A stretch of 64,000 bases of DNA from Balneolaceae bacterium (GTDB lineage Bacteria; Bacteroidota; Rhodothermia; Balneolales; Balneolaceae). Numbering within the stretch: position 1 is the stretch's first letter; every line of letters starts with the position of its first letter. The stretch is taken from the NCBI GenBank assembly GCA_020832285.1, contig JAFIFB010000023.1, forward strand, positions 1-64,000, in the 5' to 3' direction. Positions 1 to 9,163 of the stretch are shown here, one piece after another. Under the pieces are notes generated by a model that made no database searches, was not told the DNA's origin, and saw only the letters and a list, made by a program, of their open reading frames with translations. The translations under genes and the position numbers were made by a program.

Positions 1-238
1 GTACTTTGATCAATGATGGCCCATTGATGTTTTCTCCCACCGGCCCGATCATTCCGGCCATCTCCCGGTGAATGATTGGATTAGATTCAAATCTCTCCAC
101 TTCAAAAGTAAAATCGGAGGAGGGTGCAACATATTCCCATGTTTCCATAGGATCGTCTTGAGCTTGAATACTACTAAACAATAAATGTGAAAAAGCAAAT
201 AAAGAAATTCCAATTTTATATAAAATTTTTAAATTCAT
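1..238 (-). CDS. Secreted beta-propeller glycosidase-like protein, 5' part only
   Basis: This gene is absent from the ORF track because it runs off the left edge. It starts at the ATG at 236-238 on the minus strand and stays open for 79 codons. The first ~26 residues form a signal peptide (short basic start, hydrophobic core, end SSIQAQ). The mature start carries the phrases ESNPIIHREM and NINGPSLIKV. I associate these with five-bladed propeller proteins (GH43/GH32-like folds) in Bacteroidota glycan loci. The catalytic part is outside the window, so the family is a guess. It lies 42 bp after the CE15-like gene on the same strand and is probably the last visible gene of the fecR-susC-susD operon. 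Base composition changes inside its signal-peptide region: positions 181-240 are about 15% GC, while 1-60 are about 50%. Confidence 0.6.
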   Translation of the reverse strand, partial: MNLKILYKIGISLFAFSHLLFSSIQAQDDPMETWEYVAPSSDFTFEVERFESNPIIHREMAGMIGPVGENINGPSLIKV

Positions 239-279
239 TCTTTGATTTTAAATATTAAATTAAAAATTACAAAATTATA

Positions 280-1500
280 CTAGTTATCTATATTAGGATT
301 ATTCCAAAATATTGGCAATCGCACTGTTGGATAAGGATCAATATCGAATCTACTATTGACTTCTTTTTCAAAAAAATATTGATCAGAAAAATCTAATAAT
401 GCTAACCAGTCGATTACACCTTGCGCATGACCTCCAGTTCTCCAATGCATCGCAATATTATTTTCTACACCCAACCATCGATATACTTTTTTTGCAGCCT
501 TATGGGCGATATGGGTTCCAAACGGATTGGCATGATAATCTTGAAGCGCATGCGCATTAAAAAATGCTCTGGGAGCAATTGTAACCTTACCAAAATGCGC
601 ATCAAAAGGAGTCATATTTTCAAAACCTGCTAAATCATAATAGTTTGATGTCCACCAATGAGCGTGCGAAGTTATATGCATACCAATAGTTTGCTCACGT
701 TTTCCGAGTTCAAAATATCTATGGCTTGCGGTACCTCCTAAGCCTGATGAATTTGGAGCCGTTATCGCTATTCTTTCATCAAAAATGCCTGCACAATATG
801 CAGCTTTCCCCCCTCTTGAATGACCAGTGGCAACTATTTTTGATGAGTCGATGAAATCAACCGTTTCAAAATAGTCAATTAATAATTTATAGCCCCATGC
901 CCAAACGGCAATTGTACCCCAATTGTAATCAGGGTACAATAAAAAAGCTCCATTGTTTCTATTTTCTTCTAACTTTCTATGACCAGCAATATCTGAAGCA
1001 AGATCCATTCTTTGGAATTGTGCCATAACATAACCTCTTTCAATAGCTGTCCGATTAACCTCCTCAGGTATGTCATTAATTTCTCTATCGTTTTTTATAA
1101 TTACAGGAAATGGCCCATTTCCTATAGGTTTGATAAGGCCAAATTTTAATTCGATGGATGTACCATTTTCCTCAATGGTTAATAAATATAATTTCCTGGT
1201 AGCTGTTCCATTTAATATATCTTCCGATAATGTTTCTTCTATTAAAATATTTTCTGGTGAGGGTGGCATTTTTCCATATTGAAAATGCTCAAGCATGAGA
1301 ATTATGTACTCTCTTTGATTTTTCCACTCCATTTCAGCTTCAACTCGAGTACCATCTTTTTTTTGAAATGGATCTGGCATTCCATTTAATCGTTCTAATA
1401 AATCTACACCAGGAGTTTTAAAATCATAATTTCCTTGAGAAAAAGAAACTTTTACACTGGTTAAACTAATCAATAATAAGCATATAATAATTTTCATCAT
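280..1500 (-). CDS. CE15-like glucuronoyl (methyl)esterase, secreted
   Basis: Probable carbohydrate esterase of family CE15, which cleaves ester bonds to the carboxyl group of (4-O-methyl-)glucuronic acid. The nucleophile elbow GHSRGGKAA is the bacterial CE15 type, with Ser at about residue 240 of the track translation. It is followed by the family-typical stretches DERIAITAPNSSG and AHWWTSNYYD. A C-terminal GGHAQG supplies the likely catalytic His (about residue 370), followed by DWLALLDFSDQYF. About 406 residues fits the family. I chose the internal start at 1500 because a clean signal peptide begins there (MMKIIICLLLISL...SFSQ). The track start at 1536 would add 12 polar residues. It lies directly after susD and is AT-rich like susC and susD. 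Substrate is inferred, not seen. Confidence 0.75.
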   Translation of the reverse strand: MMKIIICLLLISLTSVKVSFSQGNYDFKTPGVDLLERLNGMPDPFQKKDGTRVEAEMEWKNQREYIILMLEHFQYGKMPPSPENILIEETLSEDILNGTATRKLYLLTIEENGTSIELKFGLIKPIGNGPFPVIIKNDREINDIPEEVNRTAIERGYVMAQFQRMDLASDIAGHRKLEENRNNGAFLLYPDYNWGTIAVWAWGYKLLIDYFETVDFIDSSKIVATGHSRGGKAAYCAGIFDERIAITAPNSSGLGGTASHRYFELGKREQTIGMHITSHAHWWTSNYYDLAGFENMTPFDAHFGKVTIAPRAFFNAHALQDYHANPFGTHIAHKAAKKVYRWLGVENNIAMHWRTGGHAQGVIDWLALLDFSDQYFFEKEVNSRFDIDPYPTVRLPIFWNNPNIDN

Positions 1501-1554
1501 TTTAAATAAAGGTTTACACTTAATATTATTAAACAATTTTCTGAACTTTTAAAA

Positions 1555-3012
1555 CTAATAACCCGGATTTTGACTAATCATACTGGGATTTATATCTATC
1601 TGACCTTGAGGAATCGGAAATAGTGTATGATGTTCGTGTACATTGTAAAATTGATTCATTACCTCAACAAATCTCCCTGTCCGAATTAAATCAAAATACC
1701 GATGATTTTCGAAAGCAAGTTCAACTCTTCTTTCTTGTTCAATTGCCACCCTAAATGCCTCCTGATCACCAACTTGAAAGTCTGGATTCGTATTATCAGA
1801 GGTTTTAGCTGCTAATCCTGCACGATCCCTTATTAGATTCAACTTATCAAAAGCTTCACCATTTGGAACAAAACTTATTTCATTCAGAGCCTCAGCATAC
1901 ATCAATAATACATCTGCATATCGCAATACTGGCCAGTTATTATCAGAATCATTTGGCTGAAATGGTTCATCAAAAAATTTAACAACCCAATATTCAGCTA
2001 CAAATTCCCCATCTCCATCAATAAAACCATCCGACATTGATGCGTATTTTCGTAAATCATTTTCTTCGTAAGCATCTATCAAATCTTGTGTTGGACTATT
2101 TTGGCCACCTGCACTACCGACTGACACAGTGTATGGTGCCGAAAACCTTGGTGCAAACTGATTTGCATAAATACTCCCAGTACCTGTCCCTCCTTTTTTA
2201 AACTGGACTTCGAAAATTGACTCCATATTATTTCCATTTCTGGGATCCCACAAATCTGCATAATCAGGCATCAGATTATATACACCTGAATCTATGACTT
2301 CTTTCAGAACTTCTGCTGCCTCATTAAAATTATGATGTGTAAGATAAACCTTACCTAATAATGCTTTTGCAGCACCACCAGTTACTCTTCCGATATCTCT
2401 TTCATTTGAATATACTAGGGGTAATTGCGCTGCTTCTATTAGATCTTCAACAATTTGATTATATACCTCATCCACACTTGTTCTGCCAATTTCATATGAC
2501 TCTTCAGGTGATTGTATTACATCCACTATCAATGGTACATCCCCAAATAATCTTACAAGATTAAAGTGTTGTAAAGCTCTTAAAAATTTAACCTCTCTAA
2601 TGTATTGATTCTTTAAATCCTCATTCAAGTCTATATTATTAACTCGATCCAATACTATATTACACATTAGAATACTTCTATAAGCCGAATCCCAAATTGT
2701 AGCAATTCTTTCATTCGAAGTAGTCATCCCAAACTCAACAATACTTGATGTTTCAAAATCTCCCTCCATCCAAGACAATGTTGTATTATCTGATCTCATT
2801 TCAGGTATCGTTACCAAGCGATGACCGTATGACCCCCCATTTTGTAGTGAAGCATATGCTGCATTTACAGCAAGCTCTATATCTTCTTGGGAATTATAAA
2901 AATCAATTTCATTTACATCAGACTTCGGAGCTAAATTCAAGAAATCATCACCACATGAAATAATGAACAAAAAAACTATAAATAGTATTAATAATAAATT
3001 AAATTTTTTCAT
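1555..3012 (-). CDS. SusD/RagB-family glycan-binding outer-membrane lipoprotein
   Basis: Surface lipoprotein that captures oligosaccharides and lids the partner SusC channel. It has a lipoprotein signal with lipobox IISC at about residue 20, then GDDFLNLAPKSDVNE, the usual SusD amino terminus. The N-terminal TPR-type half contains the family stretch VKFLRALQHFNLVRLFGDVPL. The C-terminal half has WPVLRYADVLLMYAEALNE and RRVELAFENHRYFDLIRTGR, and the end is FPIPQGQIDINPSMISQNPGY. Length (485 aa) is normal. It follows susC by 53 bp on the same strand. Ligand specificity cannot be read from sequence; the CE15-like neighbour suggests a glucuronate-bearing glycan. The gene is markedly AT-rich compared with most of the window. 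Confidence 0.95.
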   Translation of the reverse strand: MKKFNLLLILFIVFLFIISCGDDFLNLAPKSDVNEIDFYNSQEDIELAVNAAYASLQNGGSYGHRLVTIPEMRSDNTTLSWMEGDFETSSIVEFGMTTSNERIATIWDSAYRSILMCNIVLDRVNNIDLNEDLKNQYIREVKFLRALQHFNLVRLFGDVPLIVDVIQSPEESYEIGRTSVDEVYNQIVEDLIEAAQLPLVYSNERDIGRVTGGAAKALLGKVYLTHHNFNEAAEVLKEVIDSGVYNLMPDYADLWDPRNGNNMESIFEVQFKKGGTGTGSIYANQFAPRFSAPYTVSVGSAGGQNSPTQDLIDAYEENDLRKYASMSDGFIDGDGEFVAEYWVVKFFDEPFQPNDSDNNWPVLRYADVLLMYAEALNEISFVPNGEAFDKLNLIRDRAGLAAKTSDNTNPDFQVGDQEAFRVAIEQERRVELAFENHRYFDLIRTGRFVEVMNQFYNVHEHHTLFPIPQGQIDINPSMISQNPGY

Positions 3013-3065
3013 ATCAAAAGTGATTAATAATGTTAAAAATTTTATGAAGAAATGCGATTATTTTT

Positions 3066-6000
3066 TTAAAATCCTAGATTGATTCCAATTGTATAAGACC
3101 TACTTGTTGGATAACCTCCCTCTGACATACCTGGTTGGAGAGGATTATTAGTTCTACTTACATCAGGATTATAGCCTCGAAATGAAGTAAATGTATATAA
3201 GTTCTGTGCTTGAAAATATACTCTAAGAGATGAAAGTGATAGTCTGCCTAAAATATCTAGAGGAATACTATAGCCAATATATACATTTGATATTCTTGCA
3301 TGAGTACCATCCTGTATCCAATTTGTAGAAGGTTGCCTTTGATATCCTCTTGTTACACCATCAGCTCTTGGTATTCGACCATTCCCAGGGTCTTCTGGCG
3401 ACCTCCATCTTTCTAATAGTTCTGAAGATACATTCATAATACCTGTTGGAAATGTTAACCAAGTATAATCTCTCATCCATACCTGATAACCATATGCTCC
3501 AGTTACTGTTAAATTAAAATCAAAATTTCGATAAGAAATTCTATTGGTGATACCAAAAATAAAATCTGGATTATTATCACCTATTATAGTACGATCATCT
3601 TGAGTAATTTCACCATCTCCATTAACGTCCCTAATAATTATACTACCTGGTCTATCAGATGTCAATGATGGTCTAGAATCAATTTCTTCTTGAGTATTGT
3701 AAATTCCATCAAAAATGAAACCATAATAACTGCCAATGGGATGTCCTATTTTTGTAATACTGTAATTTGACGGGCCAGAGAATATTGGATCTCCTTCTGG
3801 TCCCAAAGACAAAACCTCATTTTTATTGGTCGAAAGATTTAATGATGTACTCCAGCTAAAGTTATTCGTTAACATATTTCTGGTTGTTAAATCAAAATCC
3901 CAGCCCACATTTTTAACTTCTCCGATATTTTGCAATGTATTTGAAAATCCAGTAATAGTTGGTACCTGAACATTTAACAATAAATCATTAGTGTTCCTAT
4001 AATAATGGTCTACTTCAAATATCACTCGATCATCGAACAAACCCAATTCTATTCCTACATTTGTTTCACGAGTTCTTTCCCAACCTAATAATCTATTTGA
4101 CATACTTGTAGGTTGAATTCCATTGACAAGATTACCCAAACCTGAACCAAATGCATAATTATTACCAGATAATAGTCCAACAGAGCCATAGTTCGGAATT
4201 GATTCATTTCCAGTGAATCCATGACTTATCCTAAGCTTTAAATTATTAACGAAGGATATTCTTTGCATAAACTCTTCTGAAGAAATAATCCAACCTAAAG
4301 ATCCTGAAGGGAAGTAACCCCACCTATTTCCTGCACCAAATCGGGAAGATCCATCTCTCCTAATACTAGCAGTTGCTAAGTATTTATTATCAAATGAATA
4401 ATTAATACGTCCTAAATACGACATTAAAGCCCATTCACTTGCTCTTCCATCACCGCTTGTAACTTGTCCAGCATTTATAGTTCTAACAAGATCATTTGGA
4501 AAATTAGTTGCAAAAACATTCCCACTTTCAAAATTATTTTTTTGCACTGTATATCCTATTACAGTATTTATTGAATGTCTGTTATTAAAAGAAGTATCAT
4601 AAGTTATAATGTTTTCGCTAAGTATGTTTATTCTTGAAGAATTCTCATAAATTGCCTCAGGAGGCTGAGGAGCAGGCCGCCCATCCCTCTCTCTCTGTGA
4701 AGTGCTATAATGATTTCTTTGAAATCTTGACATATCAGCACTAAAACTTGTTCTAAATGCTAACCCTTCAAATAAGTTGACTTCTAAATAAGAAACTCCT
4801 AAGAAATCTAAATTAGTTCTTTGGTCATCAATTTCATTAAGTGAAACTAAAGGACTAGGAATACTTGGTGTACCATACCCAAACCTCATTAATGTTCCAT
4901 AAGATCCATCTTCTTCATATGTCGGAAATATTGGTGGCTGATTTAGTGCAGCAAGAACAACGCCATTACCTCCCCAATGCCCTTCAGCATTAACATGGTC
5001 AGTAATTGAATAAGTTGGCATTGCTTGAATCCCAAATCGTAAATTTTCTGTAAGATCTATATCAGCATTAATTCTTATATTAAATCTCTGATAGCCAGAA
5101 GTTTTGATTATTCCTTCCTGATTAAAATAATTGCCAGATATAAAATATCGCATATCTTCACTTCCCCCTGACGTAGTTATTGAATAATTTTGTATTGGTG
5201 CAAGTTGATATATTTCATCTTGCCAATCAGTTCCTTTACCAAAACTTGAAGGATTTCTAAATTCAGCAGGATATGACATGTTTTCTGGTCTTGCATCAAG
5301 TGGATCATCAAGACTCCCACCAGAATCAACATATTGTCTATCTTGAGCTTCAGTAAAAAGTTCAACCCATTGTTCAGCATTTAGAACATCAAACTTTCTC
5401 TCCAGTTCTTGAACACCAAAATATGCATTAATTTCAGTTCTTGGTGAACCACTAATTCCACTATTTGTAGTAATAAGTACTACACCATTTGAACCGCGAG
5501 ATCCATATATTGCAGTGGCAGAAGCATCTTTCAATATCTCTATCGATTCAATGTCATGCATGTTAATATTATTTAAATTAGTTGCCCCTACGTGCCCGTC
5601 AATCACATACAATGGATCATTACCTGCAGTAATAGAACCAGTACCCCTAATACGAATTATAGGTGCTGCACCTGGAGTGCCTGACCCTTGTTGAACTCTT
5701 ACACCTGCAATTTGGCCTTGCATTGCCTGCTGTATACCTGTAACAGGAAAATTTTTCACATCTTCCAAATTTACTGAAGCTATTGAACCAGTTATATCAC
5801 TTTTTTGAATTGCACCATAACCAACTACAACTATTTCATCACCAGCGATAATAGATGAAATCAATTCAAGATTGACTTCATTTCTCCCATCTAATAATAC
5901 TACTTTACGATCATAACCTATATAAGTAATGATCAGAGTTTGCTCTAAATCTGGCACATTGAGTTCAAAAAAACCATCTACATCAGAACTTGTACCTATT

Positions 6001-6521
6001 GTCGTTCCTTCAATCAAAATATTAACCCCTGGTATTGGTTGGCCGGTTTGGGCATCACTAACACGACCCGTTACGGTCTCCTGGAAAAAAGTTTCCTCCG
6101 GCTTCTCAAACGGAACCAATACCAGTTGGCGGTTTTCGGAAATGGCAAAACGGAGCCCCGAACCTTTTAGGGCAGCCCAAAGTGCTTCTTCTATAGGCAC
6201 ATTTCCCATTTTTAAATGAATCGTTTCATGTAATTGGGAAAGCTCTGTATCATAAGAGAGCTTAAATCCTGCTTTTTCACCAATTTTTTGTATCGCATAC
6301 AAGCGGGTCTGGTCTTGTATTTCAAAATCTATCATCTTATTCAGCAGTGAATGCTTCTGAATAGATGTTGCTCCGAACTGAATTCGCTCGGCGTATGTCT
6401 GCTCATTATTTTGAGCCTGTCCATCCTGAGCAGCAAACCCTGCCAGTAGCAGGCATGTGGTGACTATAAGAAACAGTACCGATCGAGTTTTTTTGTAGAA
6501 ATGTATCATCGTCATGTTCAT
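3066..6521 (-). CDS. SusC/RagA TonB-dependent receptor with N-terminal STN signalling domain (compositionally chimeric)
   Basis: TonB-dependent outer-membrane importer of the SusC family, 1151 aa. Order of parts: signal peptide (to about residue 36), STN secretin-type domain (about 60-145; IQDQTRLYAIQKIGEKAGF, then the IEEALWAALKGSGL stretch), carboxypeptidase-D-like regulatory domain (about 150-235; VTGRVSDAQTGQPIPGVNI), TonB box region, plug (about 240-370; GAIQKSDITGSIASV, DASATAIYGSRGSNGV), then the barrel ending in SRSYTIGINLGF. An STN domain means it can pass a ligand signal to the adjacent FecR anti-sigma protein. The gene is 18 bp after fecR. Base composition breaks near position 6030: the STN-coding end is about 44% GC by hand count, while sampled barrel lines are about 27-35%. 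This suggests a recombination joint at a domain boundary. Confidence 0.95.
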   Translation of the reverse strand: MNMTMIHFYKKTRSVLFLIVTTCLLLAGFAAQDGQAQNNEQTYAERIQFGATSIQKHSLLNKMIDFEIQDQTRLYAIQKIGEKAGFKLSYDTELSQLHETIHLKMGNVPIEEALWAALKGSGLRFAISENRQLVLVPFEKPEETFFQETVTGRVSDAQTGQPIPGVNILIEGTTIGTSSDVDGFFELNVPDLEQTLIITYIGYDRKVVLLDGRNEVNLELISSIIAGDEIVVVGYGAIQKSDITGSIASVNLEDVKNFPVTGIQQAMQGQIAGVRVQQGSGTPGAAPIIRIRGTGSITAGNDPLYVIDGHVGATNLNNINMHDIESIEILKDASATAIYGSRGSNGVVLITTNSGISGSPRTEINAYFGVQELERKFDVLNAEQWVELFTEAQDRQYVDSGGSLDDPLDARPENMSYPAEFRNPSSFGKGTDWQDEIYQLAPIQNYSITTSGGSEDMRYFISGNYFNQEGIIKTSGYQRFNIRINADIDLTENLRFGIQAMPTYSITDHVNAEGHWGGNGVVLAALNQPPIFPTYEEDGSYGTLMRFGYGTPSIPSPLVSLNEIDDQRTNLDFLGVSYLEVNLFEGLAFRTSFSADMSRFQRNHYSTSQRERDGRPAPQPPEAIYENSSRINILSENIITYDTSFNNRHSINTVIGYTVQKNNFESGNVFATNFPNDLVRTINAGQVTSGDGRASEWALMSYLGRINYSFDNKYLATASIRRDGSSRFGAGNRWGYFPSGSLGWIISSEEFMQRISFVNNLKLRISHGFTGNESIPNYGSVGLLSGNNYAFGSGLGNLVNGIQPTSMSNRLLGWERTRETNVGIELGLFDDRVIFEVDHYYRNTNDLLLNVQVPTITGFSNTLQNIGEVKNVGWDFDLTTRNMLTNNFSWSTSLNLSTNKNEVLSLGPEGDPIFSGPSNYSITKIGHPIGSYYGFIFDGIYNTQEEIDSRPSLTSDRPGSIIIRDVNGDGEITQDDRTIIGDNNPDFIFGITNRISYRNFDFNLTVTGAYGYQVWMRDYTWLTFPTGIMNVSSELLERWRSPEDPGNGRIPRADGVTRGYQRQPSTNWIQDGTHARISNVYIGYSIPLDILGRLSLSSLRVYFQAQNLYTFTSFRGYNPDVSRTNNPLQPGMSEGGYPTSRSYTIGINLGF

Positions 6522-6539
6522 TTTTATCGTTATTATGAA

Positions 6540-7595
6540 TTATTGGAAAAACTCTACCTGTCGTTTTTCCTGAATAAAATCTATTTGCAAAGCATGGCTG
6601 ATCACCTGCAACACTTCCGATAGCGGATCGTCTTCAAATATTGCGGACATGCGACGTTGATAAAGTGCAGGTTCAGTTATGGTAACCTCAATATCGTACC
6701 ACCTTTCCAGTTCTCTTATTATCTCTTCAAGCGGTTGGTCGGTAAAAACCAGACGGTTATTAACCCAACCAAGATAATTATCCATTCCAGCATTGTTGAC
6801 AGCAACTACAGAAATTGCTCCGGCCGGGCCGATCACACCTTTCTGACCGGCACCCACCTCCACCGAATTGGGCTGATTTTGATCCTCACTCCCCAAAAGC
6901 ACTCTACCTTCGGCTACCACGACATCTACCTTGTCGGCTTCAGTTTTGTAACTGCGCACATTAAACTGGGTGCCAAGCACTTCCGTATAAACATGATCCC
7001 CGGTATATACCCTGAAAGGTTGGCCAGGATTGTGTTCTACTTCAAAAAAGGCTTCGCCTTCAAGGGTCAATGTGCGCGAATGTTGTCCATAATCCACCGG
7101 GATTTTTAATCGACTGTCCGAATTTAGAGTCACACGACTGCCATCCCCGAGGATTAAATTGGTTCGTTCACCACGGTTTGTGATGACCTCTTGCATAGCC
7201 ACCTCCTCACCTCCCTCACTGATCATCCAATCCGTATACAGTATGGAAAAGCCTATAAAAATGACCACAGCCGCCGCGACCCATTTCCAGCTTGTTGATG
7301 TTCCCGAATACGAATAGTGCATGGAAGAAGGATGCTCTGTTATCTTTTTAGTTGTTTTCTTTGATTCGACATTCAAAATATTCAGCAATAATTTACCGGC
7401 TTTCTGTTCCGACATATCCAAATTATTCTCGTGTAAACGTTTAATATCACCGGTCAGATTCCGGTCAATCCGGTTTTTAATCCAGCTGTCGTATTTACCG
7501 GATTTTACCATCCTCATTAATTCATTTATCTCTTTTTCAGTGGCATGATCATTTACATAGCGCCGGAAGAGATATATAAAATGCTTTATTTTCAT
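6540..7595 (-). CDS. FecR-family anti-sigma factor
   Basis: Inner-membrane anti-sigma regulator, 351 aa. A cytoplasmic N-terminal segment (about 1-100) is followed by one membrane helix (WKWVAAAVVIFIGFSILYT, about 108-126). Then come the periplasmic FecR domain (TNRGERTNLILGDGSRVTLN, EGEAFFEVEHNPGQPFRVYT) and a C-terminal DUF4974/STN-interacting domain (VFTDQPLEEIIRELERWYDI). By family knowledge it holds its ECF sigma factor inactive until the STN domain of the partner SusC reports ligand. The sigma gene is divergent, about 640 bp away, rather than directly upstream as in the second cassette of this window. It shares an operon with susC. Base composition is like the bulk of the window, unlike the susC barrel downstream. 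Confidence 0.93.
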   Translation of the reverse strand: MKIKHFIYLFRRYVNDHATEKEINELMRMVKSGKYDSWIKNRIDRNLTGDIKRLHENNLDMSEQKAGKLLLNILNVESKKTTKKITEHPSSMHYSYSGTSTSWKWVAAAVVIFIGFSILYTDWMISEGGEEVAMQEVITNRGERTNLILGDGSRVTLNSDSRLKIPVDYGQHSRTLTLEGEAFFEVEHNPGQPFRVYTGDHVYTEVLGTQFNVRSYKTEADKVDVVVAEGRVLLGSEDQNQPNSVEVGAGQKGVIGPAGAISVVAVNNAGMDNYLGWVNNRLVFTDQPLEEIIRELERWYDIEVTITEPALYQRRMSAIFEDDPLSEVLQVISHALQIDFIQEKRQVEFFQ

Positions 7596-8235
7596 TTTTA
7601 GGTATTGTTTCGCCTCACACCAAATGAGACATTGCTAAAGACCTCAGTATCCTATCCGGGTCTGACGGAAATCTTATTTAATTTATTTTGCAGTTTGTTT
7701 ATTAATCACTCCCTCACACCTCGTAGCGATTTCAGGATCTGAAAGGACCGCTCTGCATTAGAGAGTTAATATTTTTCAACCAATAATCGTGTTACTGATA
7801 TAAAGACGAACTTAAAAGACGGAGGGAGTAGTCATTATTTGATTTTTTTTAATAAGTGTTTTAGCCAAAATTATTCAACAAGTATTTTATTTTGTGGCCA
7901 GGTGAAGTTGAAATTATAAGTGATAAGTATCTTGATACGTTGAAATGAGTAATTTCAACTATAACAAAGCTCACGTAATAATTATGTGAAAGAATACTTA
8001 AGAATAAATTATTAATATAATTTACACTAAACATATTATTTATTTAATTTTTTAGATTAGTATTAACAGCTTGCTAATAAAAAAATAATGAGAACGGTTT
8101 CAATAAAACCGGAGGTATCTTCAGATTTTCTCCTTTTTTTTATTTTTATCTTTTTTTGTTATATATGATTTGATCAGAATTGCAATCTGTACAGAATCAA
8201 CCTTTCAATTTTGCTTTCACGAAACCGTTATATAC
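7596..8235. promoter_or_regulatory. Divergent intergenic region between fecR and the ECF sigma gene
   Basis: About 640 bp without a credible gene. It must hold the promoters for the minus-strand fecR-susCD operon and for the plus-strand sigma gene. The right half is very AT-rich with long T runs (about 8130-8160). I could not place a convincing Bacteroidota -33/-7 pair (TTTG, TAnnTTTG). A perfect short inverted repeat, CGGTTT-CAATA-AAACCG, lies at 8095-8111, about 125 bp before the chosen sigma start; it could be an operator or a leader hairpin. The role is inferred from position only. Confidence 0.4.
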
Positions 8236-8832
8236 ATGAGTGATCTGTATCTGAAAAACGAAAAGGAGTGGCTCAAAAAACTCTCACAGGGTAGTGAACT
8301 TGCTTTTACCAAAATATTCGATCACTATCGTCCACGAATCTACAGTGTAGCACTAAATATGCTCAAATCAAGTAATCAGGCTGAAGACGTGGTTCAGGAA
8401 GTATTTTTGAAAATCTGGACTCAGCAGGAAAAGATGATAAACATCAACAACTTGGAAGGGTACCTATTCATGATGGCGCGGAACAATATTTATGACCGAT
8501 TCAAAAAACTGGCCAGCGAACGAACAGCACGGAATACATTCACGGAAATAAGAAAAAACACCGTTAACAACACCGACCATTCGTTGATTGAAAAGAATAA
8601 CTACGAACTTTTGCAACAGACTTTGGCGATACTTCCTCCCCGCCAAAAACAAATTTATGACTTGTCAAGGAATGAGGGCATGAGCTATAAACAGATCGGG
8701 ATTAAACTCGATATCTCGCATCTTACCGTAAAAAAGCATATGTCAGAAGCACTTAAATTTATTCGCAAACATCTCGAAACCCATATAGAGCCGGTTATAC
8801 TCCTTCCGATGCTGTTTGGTATCTTTCAGTAA
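8236..8832 (+). CDS. ECF-type RNA polymerase sigma factor
   Basis: Sigma-70 family ECF factor that would direct transcription of the neighbouring SusCD locus. Region 2 is visible as AFTKIFDHYRPRIYSVALNM and AEDVVQEVFLKIW. Region 4 is LAILPPRQKQIYDLSRNEGM followed by SYKQIGIKLDISHLTVKKHM. I chose the ATG at 8236 (MSDLYLKNEKEW) because the preceding 22 residues of the track ORF resemble no sigma sequence and lie in AT-rich leader DNA. This gives 198 aa, a normal ECF length. It is one of only a few plus-strand genes and is divergent from fecR. The last ~17 residues (VILLPMLFGIFQ) are unusually hydrophobic for a cytosolic sigma factor. Confidence 0.93.
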   Translation: MSDLYLKNEKEWLKKLSQGSELAFTKIFDHYRPRIYSVALNMLKSSNQAEDVVQEVFLKIWTQQEKMININNLEGYLFMMARNNIYDRFKKLASERTARNTFTEIRKNTVNNTDHSLIEKNNYELLQQTLAILPPRQKQIYDLSRNEGMSYKQIGIKLDISHLTVKKHMSEALKFIRKHLETHIEPVILLPMLFGIFQ

Positions 8833-9039
8833 GCTGTAAACCACTTCTTTTTTCTTCTCTTATATGAAAAGAAGCTGATTTTACGGAATTACCCACTGCA
8901 TCCATACCGTTAAAACCAAAGTTCAATAATTTATTTAAAATTGAAGATTTTAAAATGGTTATTCTGAAGCATAAACCATTAATTTTATTTTACATTCAAC
9001 TTATCAACAACAGTCATAACAAATTAAAGAGTCCAAACG

Positions 9040-9133
9040 CCTGTTATCACGGCATATCCACCATCAGCTCTTCAATAATATCAGCAATTTCTGATGGGCC
9101 CGGATTGTTTCGTTCAATCAGATATACATGCAG
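9040..9133 (-). pseudogene. Relic 3' end of a second nucleoside hydrolase gene
   Basis: These 94 bases match 10932-11025, the last codons and stop of the nucleoside hydrolase gene, with 5 differences by hand alignment. On the minus strand they read LHVYLIERNNPGPSEIADII and then a tail ending in VDMP plus stop. This is the same as the intact gene except for one Asp/Glu exchange, so most differences are silent. Homology ends sharply at both sides. The rest of the 331-bp gap (8833-9163) shows no gene. The silent pattern suggests the remnant of a once functional paralogue rather than a fresh copy. Confidence 0.8.
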
Positions 9134-9163
9134 GTTTAATAAATTGTGAAATTCAATCATGTG

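Noticed and set aside
6657-7109. 150-aa plus-strand ORF within fecR
   Set aside because: It is a shadow of a well-supported fecR gene in the other strand and has no export, domain or composition support.
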